From NCBI GenBank assembly GCA_033961575.1, contig CM066734.1:83474501-83538500 (forward strand): a DNA stretch of 64,000 bases, read 5' to 3'. Shown piece after piece: positions 38,701-52,341 of the stretch (the stretch's first letter is position 1; the number at the start of each line of letters is the position of its first letter). A program made the translations under genes and the position numbers. The DNA comes from Aselliscus stoliczkanus (lineage: Eukaryota > Chordata > Mammalia > Chiroptera > Hipposideridae). The notes below the pieces were generated by a model. That model did no database searches. It saw nothing but the letters and a program-made list of their open reading frames with translations, and was not told the origin of the DNA.

Positions 38701-41700
38701 GGGGAGTGAGTGTGGTGTGTAATGCATTGTCTGATTAAACTGAAGCAGAGTTCCACATCCTAGTGTGGGGCCCGAGCCTCACTGTATCTAGTACTTGACT
38801 GTTGGGTTTACTCTGAGTGCACGGGAAAACCACTGAGTGATTTTAAGTAGAGGAGTGACAGCATCTGATTAGTTTTAAAAGAGATACCTTGGCTGTTGAG
38901 TACAGGGAGATATCTGCGGGGAGAGAGGCCTTTGTTAGAGTTGAGGATCATCAGTTTACTCTTAATTAAACATCTGAGTAGGGACTTACATTGAAATGAC
39001 AAGCTGTTACCTTACAGTGAAAAATACCTGTCATTTGAATTGGATATTTAGGTTGACTGGTAGAGTCTTAGTTTATTTCAGATCCTCAGTACTTTGTGAA
39101 AGCTCATCATGTGATTATAATATGCAGCCGGGTTTCAGAACTACTACTACTTTATCTTGCGGAAACAAGGGAGAGAGATACTGAGAGTACCTCTGGGAGA
39201 AGAGGGTAATGAGTGAAAAAACTATGGCGTTTGGAAAGCATAACTGTTTTTTCTGTGTCCTTTTTTGAATTCCACTTTCATATTCTTATGTTCAAATGTC
39301 TGAATGTTTTGGTGGAGGAATTTAGTAACATTAAACTTTGTGGAGTTCTCACTTAGTCAAACTCTGATTCATTCCTCCCTTTCTGTTCCTTTTCATATGA
39401 AGAGCAGGAAGGGAGTACGGAGAAGGGATGGATGACTAGGATATAATACAATTGGATAAGAACTCGCCGGTATTAACAGAAGAATCCATCTCTTAACTCT
39501 TAAAACCTTTTCCAAGACTAGTTTCATTTGATCCATTGAAAAAATATAAATGAAAATTGAGCAGACCAACCACATTAATGTCTAGCTACCTATCTGCATA
39601 TCTGGACTTCTGGATTGAGCTTGCCGATGCTTCCTATAATTGCATAGAAGAACATATAGCTTTTCTTTCTTGCCCTAGGATTTTTGTGTTTTATTAATAT
39701 AAGATTGTATCTTTATGCTTTTTATATGATGGAAGCAAATTATTTGTATTAGGACTAGGGACTTAGAATAGGAGTGAAAAGGAATAAAATAACTAAAGAT
39801 TATCACAGAAGTAATTTTTTGTTTTGAATTGTTAATTTATTATGAAGGGCTGGATAGTTAAAACTAAAAATTCTTTTTCCCCTGGGAAGTTGCAGTAGAG
39901 ATTATAGAGAAGTTTTGTAGGAGTTTTGGGTATCAAAACATAGTAGTTACAGCAGTTATATTGCCAGGATCGAATGTAGCCAATACAATTCAGGGCTCTT
40001 TATTTGTAGACATTTAGGGTCACCTGTATGTTATTTTATCCAGTAATATAGTATAGTAGACTTTGTTGAAACTCATGCCTTAAATATTGAAGTGCCTTTT
40101 TTTTTTTTTGTCTATTTATAGTGGTAGTCGCTCCTCTAAAACATTTAAACCAAAGAAAAACATTCCAGAGGGTTCTCACCAGTATGAGCTCTTAAAGCAT
40201 GCCGAAGCCACACTCGGCAGTGGCAACCTCCGGATGGCTGTCATGCTTCCTGAGGGAGAAGATCTAAATGAGTGGGTTGCAGTGAACAGTAAGTAGCCTT
40301 TCTATTTCTCATAGACTCTACATTAGGTTAGTAGCCTCACTGTAGTTGAGTTTTGGGAAGCTGTCTATTCTAGAATCTAGTTAGCAACCTAATAGCACAA
40401 TATAGTGATACCTCATTCCACTTTAGCCTTTATGTTATTTTATTTCTAAGTACTGAGTTTGGTGGAATTCCTGTCTTCTGTTATAATGAAATGCAAAGCA
40501 TAGATTTACTATCTTCAGTTCAAAAAAATAGTAGAAACAGCAATTAATATTTATGGAACACTAATTATGTCTGGCACTCTGCTATCCTTTCTACATGAGT
40601 TATTTTATTTCATCTTTACAACCTCATGATGTAGGTACTAATATTATGCCCATTTACTATAGATAAGGAAGCTGAGGCAGAAAGATTAGTAATTTGCCTA
40701 TGTCATACAGCTATTAAATGGCAGAGTCTGGGCTCTAATATAGAGCTATAGAATTTCAGACACCGTACTTTAACCACTTTTAACCACTATGCTAAATTGC
40801 CTCTTTTGGTAAAATGTTCAGTGATTTCCCTAAATTATACTTAAAAAAAAAATTTTCAATAGTGAGCTTATGAAATTGATAAAATATGTTTATAAGAGAA
40901 TCTTAACACCTAGGAAGAAAAACATATAAGTAAAAAGTAAATATATTATTGGGAATTAAGCCAGAGAAAGTTGGGAAATAAAAGTGGTACTTTTAATAGT
41001 CAGGGTTTTTCAGCATTAGTGGAGGAGAAACTACTAGAATTTTATAGTTGGAGGAATTTTATATGAATCTAGTAAAAATAAAATGAAATTTGATTGAAAA
41101 CATACAGTATATGTCTAAGCTTTGATTAAGGGAAAGCAAAACTGTACTTTTCTTGTAATATTTAATGGTATCTTATTATAATTGGAAATATATCATAGGA
41201 TTTATAAATTGCGCTGCCACCCACTGATACTTTTTAGGAACCCAAAGGATTTTACTGAGATATCTTAAAAACTTACTGTGATAGCATTTGCATAAGAGCA
41301 ATATTTATTATAATATGGTTATCTTTCTGGACCAAGAGAGTTTAATTATTAAAGACGTAAGTGATTTTTTTGCTTTCTGGGTGAGACTCATCTTACCATT
41401 GAAATAGTTCTTTGACATTACAAAGACAATATTCAGAATAAATTTCCAATATATATGTACATTCTTTTTTTTGTACTTGTTTGTGCCTTTTTTGTACCAT
41501 TCAAGAACTCATTTACTGATTTAAAAAATCTAAAGAAGCCAGCATTAAGCTCCTGTACATGAGATTCTTACTTGTAAGAATAAAAAGCAGATCATCATTT
41601 TCTGTCTTTATTCTCTGTGTCTCAGTCGCCAGAACTGAGTGTCTGTACCACTGAAATGCTTAGAACTTCAGTAACTTCTAAAATTCCACAGGCATTTTGC

Positions 41701-44700
41701 AGTAATAGCTGGACAAAAATTATTTTGAATTAGGGAGTTAGAACATCCCATGAGAACAGGTAATTCTGCCATGAAAATATAGCATTTGACCAAAGTACTG
41801 GGTTCTTAAATTTTCCATATTTATAGTATTCTTTCTAAGTGACACTTGATGAGGTAAATACGATTTAAGTTTAGACAGATATTTTCACTCACTGACAGTG
41901 ATTAAGTAAATCACTTAATCAAATAAATTTGGGTACATAAAATGAGTGAAGGGAATTTGTTGTTAAGATTGGCATTTTTAATGGCTTTTTGGCTTCAGTT
42001 CATTTGCCAGATGAATGAAGATAAATGGTAGAAAATTCAACAACTGATCTCACAGCCAAAAACCAGAGCCTGGTTTTGAACATTGTTCTTTTAGAAATAG
42101 TGATAGCTTAAAGAAGATAGAAGATTCAGGATTTTAGAAAAAGCTGGATGGATGACTTATAAATTTATGTGGCACAGAATCCTGAGGCCATATCTTGGTT
42201 TGTGGAAGGAAACTAACATTTACTAAATGACCACTTTATGGTAGACACACAGTTTTTAGCATTCCATATAATAAAACCAGTTTTTAAAGTAGGAAACTGA
42301 GGTTCAGGGAGGTTATAAGAAACTGGTAAGTACAGGAGCTGGGATTCAAACTTGTCTTATTTCAAAGCCAAAAGTTGTCCTCTGTTGTTGTGGAGGACAA
42401 CTTAAGAATTACTAAATTGCAGACTCGTTGCTTAGTAAATCTTGGCTCTTTGAGAGGTGAGAGGTAAGAGGTAGAGGAAAACTTGTAGGACTACATTTAG
42501 TATAATGCTTATTATTGTTCTACTTTCATCAGCAGTTAACTTTGACTCCTTTTAAAGTCAATGTGTTTCTTCCTCTGCTCTAGAAAGTCTGAATTAAAAA
42601 AGCAGAGTGCTGCTTATGGGTAATTAATGGGATAAAAAGAGATTTTAGGACTGCATAAATAAAGTGGGAATAGACACTGAGCTCAGAGTCACCATATGTA
42701 GTATTTGTACTTAAATATATGGATAAATGCTCCTTTTCTGCTTGAGAAACTTAAAAGTATATATTTTTGCCTAGGATAGTATAGGCAATAGGGTATTAGA
42801 GTCTGGAAGTCTGGTTATGAGAATATTCCTTGTGCTTTCCTTGAGTTAATTTATACCAAGTTCTCGTTGACTGCTTTATAGCAAAAGAAAGGGCACACTG
42901 AGGACATCCTGTTTGCTTCTACAGCTTGTACTTCCCTTTATGAAAAATTCAAGTGATATTTTCCCTATTAGTTTATAAACTCAATAAGGGCATGGGATTG
43001 AGTCAGTTTGTTTCTTATTCTTAGAGGTTGGCATAGTTTCTGGCTATGCGATGGGTCATGCAATGTCTGGGAAGAGGTAAACATTAATTTTTGTTTGGGG
43101 CTTTGTTATATCAAGAATGTTTACACTGTACTCTAGGACTAGGGTTAGCAAACTTTTGTAAAGGACCAGTTATTAAACATTTGTTAGGCTTTGCTGCTCA
43201 TATGGACTCTGTCACAACTATTCACCCCTGTGCTGTAGTTCAAAAGCCATCATAGAGCAGTATGTACCCAAATAGGCATGGTTGTATTCTCATAAAAATT
43301 TTTACAAAAACAGGTGATGGGCCAGATTGGGCCTGTGGCCATGATTTACTGACCGTTGCTCTAGGGTAACTTATTAAGGCTAAAATAATAGTAAATGAAT
43401 GTACAATTATCTAGCTAATAGAGGAGAAAAATAGAATAATAAAAATTAATCCTAAAGAACGTAAGAAAGAAAAGAAAAAGAATCATAATAGGTAGGATAA
43501 ATAGATAGCAAATAGTAAGATAGTAAATTGAAGTCCAAATAGTAATAATTTGTATTAAATGTGAAGGGCAAATACTTCAATAAAAAAAGGCAACTATTGT
43601 GTCAAGATGGTTATAAACAAAACAAATCTAAATTCTGTTTCCAGGAAACATACTTCATACAGATACAGGTTGAAACTAAAAACTTTAACACTAATCTAAA
43701 AAAAGCTGATATAGTCATGTTAATATCAGACAAAGCAGACTTCCAGGCCAAAAAAACCCAAAAAACAATAAGGAAGATTTTAAAATGATGAATGGACGGG
43801 GGTGGGCATGAGGGAGAAGGGCAGGGACAAGGCAACATAAACTGGTAATACAATACTACCACAGAGATAGAAGAGACAGTTTAGGGAATGTAATCAATAA
43901 GGTTGTAAATATCTTTTTAGGGGACCAGATGGACTCATGTCTTGTCAGGGAGACCACTTCATCGACAGTGTAGTGCCCTGACTACTGCACTGTATATCTC
44001 AAATGCCGCTGATTAATATTAGATGTTGACTATAATTGAACACATATATAGTCATGGGATATGGAATATAGTGTGGGGATGGAGTCAGTGGAATTGTAAT
44101 AGATATGTATGATATCGGGGGTGAGGGGACGGGGATGGGGAAGGGGGGAGTTACTTTGTAAGGGGTGAAAAAGATAACTTGCATAGTTTTTTACATCTGT
44201 AACTATTAATAATAAAAATAATACAAAAAATAAAATGATGAATGGTTGAGTTCACAAAGAATATATGATGTTCTGAATTTGTGTCTTTAATAACATCTGA
44301 ATAATATATTAAAATCATTTGACAACTAAAAGAAGAAACAGACAAATCCTCAGTCATAACAGGAGATTTAAACACTGCTCTCTCAGTAATTGATAGAAAG
44401 TATAGAAGAAACAAATCAACAAGGAATTAGAAAAACTTGAGCAAATGTTTAATAGACTTGACCTGAGACCACATGACCTAAGTACCTCAGATTACACACA
44501 TTCACATTTTCAAAAATTGAAAGGATTGAAATCTTACAACATACATTCTTTGACCATAGTGGAATTTAGCTAGAATTCAATAACAAAAACTAGGAAATCT
44601 GTGTATGTGTGGAAAGAACACTGGAAATCTAGATTCTGCTTGAATAAAATTAAAATTGAATGTTTTACTTATAGCTGATGTTTCCTTTGCAGCTGTGGAT

Positions 44701-47700
44701 TTCTTCAATCAGATCAACATGCTTTATGGAACAATCACTGATTTCTGTACAGAGGAAAGTTGTCCAGTGATGTCCGCTGGCCCGAAGTACGACATGGTTC
44801 ATGATCAGTTCTCATTTTACCTTATTTTATAGTTCATAGATCAGAAGAAAATTTCTGACCCTATAATTTCCTTCAGTGGTTTATCAGTGAGTAATATATT
44901 AAGTCTAGATTCCTGAGCCTGAGCGTTATGGCCCTTCCTGCATTGCCCTCCGTACTGCCTTTCCTCTGTTCACTTATTATGTATCTCCTCTGGTTTATCG
45001 AAACTAGACTATTGGAAATGGCTTGCTATTCCCTTCATTACTTATACTCTGAAAATTTGCTGATTCTGTTCATCTCTTGCTTATTTTTCTTTTCTTCCCA
45101 TGTCCTTCCTATCAGCTTCTGCTAATATTTTAAAAGATCTTACCCCTCTTCAGGGCCCACATCAAATGCTTCCTTCTGATTTCTTCAGACTAGACGTGAT
45201 CTTTCTATTTAACTTTTTTGTCTTTATGATTATATTTCTTTGTTACATTATACTTATAGTAGTTATACATGTCTTATTTAACCTGTTAGATTTGTTCTTC
45301 TTCTAAATCCCTTTTGGTGCAAGAACAGTGCCTGCCAGTTATTAATAAATGTTGCTTGGATCAATACATTTTTGAAACTGGCTTTTATTATTACTATGTC
45401 TGATAATAACAATGACAGCTACCATTTATTCAGTGCTCTCTAAATGTAAGGTCTTTTATACAACAACCCTATGAGGTAAGAAAAGTATTCTCATTTTTTA
45501 GGAAAAGAAATCAATTCTGAGAAAGGTTAATAAGTATCACCTCCGAGGTCCTATTATCTAGAAACAGCAGAACCAGGATTGAAATCTCGGTCTCTTTGAT
45601 TCTAGTGTCTGTCTTCTTAACTGCTATATTGTATTATTTTCTTATAAGAAATATTAATTGACACAAGGCATATAGAGAAAAGTTTTATTTTAGTGCTGAC
45701 TTGCCATAAAGTATGTTCTCTCTCCCCAATTATATACGCGGTGTGAATATCGAAGCAAAACAAACCAAACTGGCCACTCTTACTAGTGCTTAGGAATCTT
45801 ATCATTGTAAGTAATGACCTTAGATTGCCAGTCACTTATTGTACTGCTTTCATTGCTCAGAATATTTTTGGTAACATTTAAATTGCAGCGTCAGACTCAT
45901 AATTTATTTGTTGACCAAATTTACGTGTTGAACAAAGTATTACCTAGTTAGGTCATCTACCTTATTTCTCAAATTAACTCCAAATGAGTTTAGATGTTTC
46001 TCAGAATCTAGTCCTTTTAAAAAGAATTGACAGTTTGCCATAATTAAAGATGATCAAAATAGTATGTTTTGAGTATTTCCTAAGGTAATTTTTTGGGAAA
46101 AGAACTTATTTCAAATGTATTGAAAATAACTTATTTTCAAACTATTTCAAACTGTGAAACCTCAGATAATTTTAAGTGTACAGAACAGCTGCCTGAACAG
46201 CAGAAAGAACTCCCATATTTATTTTACCCAGATTCCCCAATTATTAACATTTTACTCCATTTGCTTCATCACCCACTCTCTATGTATACTCATTAACGTT
46301 AATTTTTGTGAATCTTTTGAACAAGTTGTAGGCATTAGGCCCCCTTAGCCATACACATTCAATCGTGTATTCTCCAAAAACAAGGATATCCTTCTACATA
46401 ACCAGCATACTAACCCTTCACACCACTTCCTCCAGTTCAGAGACACCATTTGCATTTCATCATCTGTCTCAACAACATTTCAGTTTTTCATTTCTGGTCC
46501 AGGATCCTATCTAGGAATATGTTTTGCATTTATTTGACTTATCTCTTCATGTACCTTTAATCTGGAATAGTTCCTCAGTCTTTGCCTGTATTGGGCTTTG
46601 CGTATAAAAGAGATAACATAGCAGGCCTGACTGCTAAGCTGTCTTTTTTTTGAGGGCAGTGTTACTGGTTCTCATATATGGGACCCAAACCAGGACTGCT
46701 GGCTTCCCAAGCCAGCGCTTAAACACCACGCCCCTCGGCCAGCCCTGCTAGCTGTCTTTTGAAAGGCTTGCTTATAAGGTTAGCCCTTGGATGACATCTG
46801 GGAACTTGAATTTCAGAAGGGTTCCCATCATTCTAACTGTTAATTTAAGAGTGGCTCTCTCTGCCTAAACTACACTTATGCTTTTGTTCAGAGAGTCTGG
46901 AATTTTAGTATGTGTCACGCAAAGGGTGCCTATTTGACCACCCCCTAATAAAAATCCTGGACACTGAGTCTCTAATGAGCTTCCCTGGTAGATAGTCTTT
47001 AGCATGTGTTATCACAACTCAATCTTGGGGGAATTAAGGGTGGCCTGCTGACTCCACTGGGAGAGGACTCTTGGAAGCTTGCTCCTCCTGATTTTCATCT
47101 GACTTTGCCCCATTTGCCTTCTGCCTTTGCTGATTTTGGTTTGAGTTCTTCCACTGTAATAAATCGTATCTATGAGTACAACTATATGCTGAGTTCTCTT
47201 AAGTCCTGTTAGCAAGTCATTGAACCCCTAACACACTCTGTCTGAAGTTTCCTTATGACTACGTTCAGGCCATGCATTCTTGGCAGGAACCTACAGAGAT
47301 GATACTTTTTTTTTCCAGTGCATCATATTAGGAGACACCGTCCCATCACTGGTGATGTTAACCCTGATTATCTTACCATGTTAGTGTCTGCGAGGTTTCT
47401 TCATCGCACATTTGCCATTTTCCTCTTTGTAATTGGCAAGTATTTTATTGGGAGATTTTCTAATAGTACACCAACATCCCGGACGTTCCTGTGAACTAGG
47501 GAGGTTTCCTGCCATTTAGAATAGTGCTCTGATCACATTCCCCACAGAAACTTTATCTAAATAACTAGTATCTGAGATATAACCTAATTCTTTAAAAGTT
47601 AACAGGCACAGGATCTCTATAAAGAGATACTGCAAAAATAAAAAAGGTCTTCTTTCCCTATTTCCTTCCTTCTTTCCCACTTCATTTCTTCCCTTTTTCT

Positions 47701-47966
47701 TTCTTTTCTCTCCTTCCTTCCCTTCTTTTCCTCCCTTTCATCCTCCCACCTTTTCTTCTACCTACCCTCCCTTCTTTTCTTTTTCTTTGAGAGTCTTAAC
47801 TTTTGCCCATCATTAGTGCTGAGAATATACAGTTGTTATTTTTTGCTATCTTTATTAGCAGATGGTCAAGAAGGATTATTCCAAGGACATGCACTTGTTA
47901 GTACCTTAGCACTGGCCCCTTGCAAAGTAGTATTGAATGATGGCTAATAGGGTTTTGTTCTGTTAC

Positions 47967-48001
<35 letters not shown>

Positions 48002-49212
48002 AAGAAATGGATGTTTTGGATTTTTCTGTTTGTAAGCCTATACACCATGATGACAAATAAATTTCAGAAAGAACAGTCTTTCGAAGGTGGAATAAAATAA
48101 TGGAGGCAAAATAGAGTTATAAGATAAAGTCATCTTAAGTATAAACATAACAAAAGAAAATAAAGGAACAGTTATAAACTCTAGAATTATAAGCAATATA
48201 CAATTGTTTTATGCTTTAGAAAGTCTTAGGATATTGAAAGTTGATATAGTTTTAAAAGCTTTTAGGATATTGAAAATGATTTTTTTGGTTTACTGTGTCT
48301 GCTTTGATTTTTGCATTTAAAAGTGAATATGGGGCCGGCCGAGTGGCTCAGTTGGTTAAGAGCTTGCTCAAGAGTGTGAGCTGAGCTCTGAGCAACGGCG
48401 GTTTGATGCCAGCCCGAACTGAGTTGCCGTTGAGCTGCCAACAGGTGGCAGGATGGCTCAGCTAAAAAAATAAAAAAAATAAAAAAAAGGGAATATGGAA
48501 CACCTGAAAATAATTAGAATGAAAACCATAATTGTGAGGAAAAAATAAAAGTGTCAAGATTTCTTGATAAGGGAGAAAACATGGATGAGTTCCTGTGTTT
48601 AAGTGAAGAGTAATGATAGCTAAAACTCCTACCTTTCATGGTGTCTCACTCCTAAAAGGATCAAACAAGAGCACTCTTAAGTCACACTCAGGACTTTAGT
48701 TTTATATTAAGAAGAACCTCTTGACTGTGAAAGTGATTAAACAGTGGATCAGGATGCCAAGAAATGTAGGGGAATCTCTTCTTGGAGACCTTCAAAGTAG
48801 ACTTCACAGTCATGCCTTTTGTCCAGGGTTGGCAGGAAGGTGTAATGTCAAAAATGTTTATTCAGGTGTATCATGTCTTGGTTTATTGCTTAGGTGTATG
48901 TAGCTATGGTTAAATAGAAAGCATCCTTATTTTTTCTATCTCAAGATAATTTTCATCACTTAAAATACCCTATAGCATTGTTCCATTCTATTTTCTTCCA
49001 TTTCCTTTGCTAGGCCCGCTGACCTAGGATTCTGTCAGTCCAAACTCAGGGACAAGGTTAGGAAAACACAGTTGATTGAAAGAGAGAAGCTACGTGGCTT
49101 AGCTTCCGAAAAAGAAGTATTTTCTGAAACTAAGAACTTGAATGCTAGTTCAGTTTAGAAATTTTTATACTTTGTGGAGTTTCCGCTTATTCCTTATCTT
49201 TAAAAATCAGGG

Positions 49213-49244
<32 letters not shown>

Positions 49245-52200
49245 AGTAACTCTATTAGCATTCTTGTCTTGTTTTTACTTACTCATTTTTTCGTCTATCT
49301 TGTCTACTTTGTCTGTTCTTTGTGAGAGTAGGGAAAGTGTCTTCCATTTTAATGTCCCTTATTCAAAGGAGTGTTCCTTGACACATTATTTCTCACACAG
49401 TAGGTGCACATTAAATATTGATCATACCAAAGGATGGTGTTCTGTTAAGACTCAAATCCTATAGGCATTTTTATTTGGATTGCCAGTTTTCTTTAAAGGC
49501 ATGTTTAGTTCTCAATCAAATGTACTCAAATATTGAGTCATTCTTTTCTTCATTCATCTTACTTTGGAGCGTCCCTTGATATATTCTATCCATAATCCAA
49601 CATTGAAAGCCCCAAGTTTAAAAGAATTGTACTGCATAAGGAGAAATGTTTTTTAAGGAAGAAAAACAACCATGAAATTTAAAGATGGTCATCACAGAAG
49701 TGGGAAGTAAGTTAGGTTTTCTACTAAGGAAATGTATGATTCTAAAATATGAATGCTATACATGAAAGGAAGCTGTATAAAAAAATTAGAACATGTGAGG
49801 AGAGCATAGAAACACAAAAATGAGTTTGATGGAATATGCTTAGTTAGGATTGTGATAAATGCAAAATAGTCCAGTATCCATTTAAAAATATTAAATTTAA
49901 ATGCCAAATGCGAAAATCTTTATTTGGAGGAGTAGATTGTTTAACATATGTTAAATACATTCATAATACATATACGTTCATACTACCAAAAATATACACG
50001 TTATGTAGGTGTATATTGACATTTTGTGTGATTTTATCTTTCCAATACAGATATGAATATCATTGGGCAGATGGAACAAACATAAAGAAGCCTATTAAGT
50101 GCTCTGCGCCAAAGTATATCGATTACCTGATGACTTGGGTTCAGGACCAGTTGGATGATGAGACATTATTTCCATCAAAAATTGGTATAATTTTTTGTAT
50201 AATTGGGATCCATCATAATTTATCTAATTTTATATGTTTCTAGAGCTTATTGACTCTTTATTCCAGGAACTATGCTAGATTACCATACCTATCAAAATAT
50301 TTCTAATCTTATACATTTAAAAGTGTCTCATTTTTTTCATACCAATTTATCATGAACATTAAGGTAAACCTCCCAGTAATTTTAAATAATGAGAAGATCA
50401 GTGTATTTGGACAAGAACAATCTGGCTTGTGTTATGGAAAAAAGAGACTGGATATTGGGTAGGCAGCCAATATCATCTGCAACAGTCATGTCCATTTCTT
50501 GTTTAGGGAAAGACTTTATATGACTTATATCCAGTTTTATATTATATTTGTGGCAAATAGGGAGTTTGAATTTATGACCCACACTGTCAATCTTACAGAC
50601 TGTGAAATCAAGCTAGGTAGAAGAAAACAAGATTTGAGGGGTTGGTCTCTTATCAACTGAGTGACTTTTGCATTTTATATTTGCTCTTAAGGGCTGGCCT
50701 TTCAAGTGGAAATTTTCACATCTAGACAGTTTATATGATTTTACCTTTTCAAACTTTTTACAACTGTGGTTTTTGAAAAAAAATAGGTATTTGCTCTTCT
50801 AACAATAAAAAACTTTTGACTATGGTAGTAGCTTTTGGAGGAAGGATGTGGTGGAGGAGATGTAGATGTACTGTAAATAGTTGTTATTATGGATTGTTTT
50901 AAATACATTTATTGAATGCTTTCAGTACTCTGAAGCATTTGTAATAAAAGGTCTATTTTTCACAACTGCGTTACTTATATACATCTTAATGGTTTTGGAT
51001 AAGTGCTCTTGCCTTATCTTTTATCTCCCATAATAGTATATTTTTAAACTTTTTTATTTTGACCCAATTTCAGACTTTTAGAAAATTTGCAAGAATTGTG
51101 AGAAGTATTCCTGTATATCCTTCTAGATGTTTTTAGTTGCCAACACTTTACCACATTTGCTTTCTTTCTCTCCCTTCCTCTTCCCCCACCCCCCACATTC
51201 TTTCTTTTTCCTGAACTGTCTGAGAATAAATTGCATTTGTGATACCCCTTTATCCATATGTGCTTCAATGTGTATTTTCTTAGAAAATCACAGTATAACG
51301 ATCAAAAATCAGGAAATTAGCACTGATACAATACTGTTATTTAATTTACAGATCTTACTCAGATTTTTCAAATTTTCCGAATAATGTCCTTGATAGCAAA
51401 AGAAAATTTTTATTTTATTTATTTATTTATTTTTTTATTTTTATTTATTTTTTTTATTTAGCTGAGCTATCCTGTCACCTGTTGGCAGCTCAGTGGCAGC
51501 TCACCTCGGGCTGGGCATCGAACTGCTGTTGCTCAGAGCTCAGCTTGCACTCTTGAGCGAGCTCTTAACCAACTAAGAAGATTTTTAACATTTCTTTGTA
51601 TTCAGTTGTCTCAGTCTTCTTTAATGTGAAATATATGTACTTCAGTCTTTTTTTGACTTTCATGACAATGATATTTTTGAAGACTGTAGGCATACTGTTT
51701 TATATAGTATCCCTTCATTTTTGGTTTGTCTTATGTTTCCTTGTGACTAATAATATTTTTAAATGAATGGTAGGTAAGGTGATGACATTGAACCCAGTAG
51801 TACAAGTATTAGGCTTGTGTTTTGCCAATCTGGATTATTTAACAAGTGAAACAAAGTATATGGAATTTTGTGTTTTTCTAATTTTGTATTTGTTTAATGT
51901 TATAAAAGTGCTGTAATTCATAATAGTGAGCCAATTAAGCAGAGACTGTGTCTACTTTTAGGATAAATGTAGACCTGAAGTAGTAATGAGATAATTCCCA
52001 TAGAAAAAATTTTTTTAAATATATTGTAAGCCCCCAGCCCGTCCACTCAGCTTGCTGACAATGCCACTCTCAGTCAATTTCATAAATGAAGTTTGTGTAT
52101 ATCTATCTAGACTCTAGTTTCCACAGGTGATTTTATTTCTGGAAATGGTCTAAGTTATGTCGACTTTTTAAATGAAAGGGTAAAATACTATAAAAGGGGT

Positions 52201-52293
52201 TTTATACCTTTTATCCCATCCATGAATTCTTAATAGTTTGAGAAATCTGTAAATCACTGTTCCGTGGGTCTTAAAACAAAAATTAAAAAGAGG

Positions 52294-52341
<48 letters not shown>

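Noticed and set aside
40087..40121. Alternative MOB1B start at ATG 40090 region reading into exon 2
   Set aside because: The segment is the polypyrimidine tract and acceptor. It would replace the conserved MSFLF N terminus by a T-tract translation.
43561..43788. 75-codon Lys-rich frame
   Set aside because: Decayed L1 ORF2 piece interrupted by a later insertion.
44787..44835. Read-through past exon 3 as an alternative C terminus
   Set aside because: It ends soon after the donor and lacks conservation cues. Exon 4 joins in exact phase.
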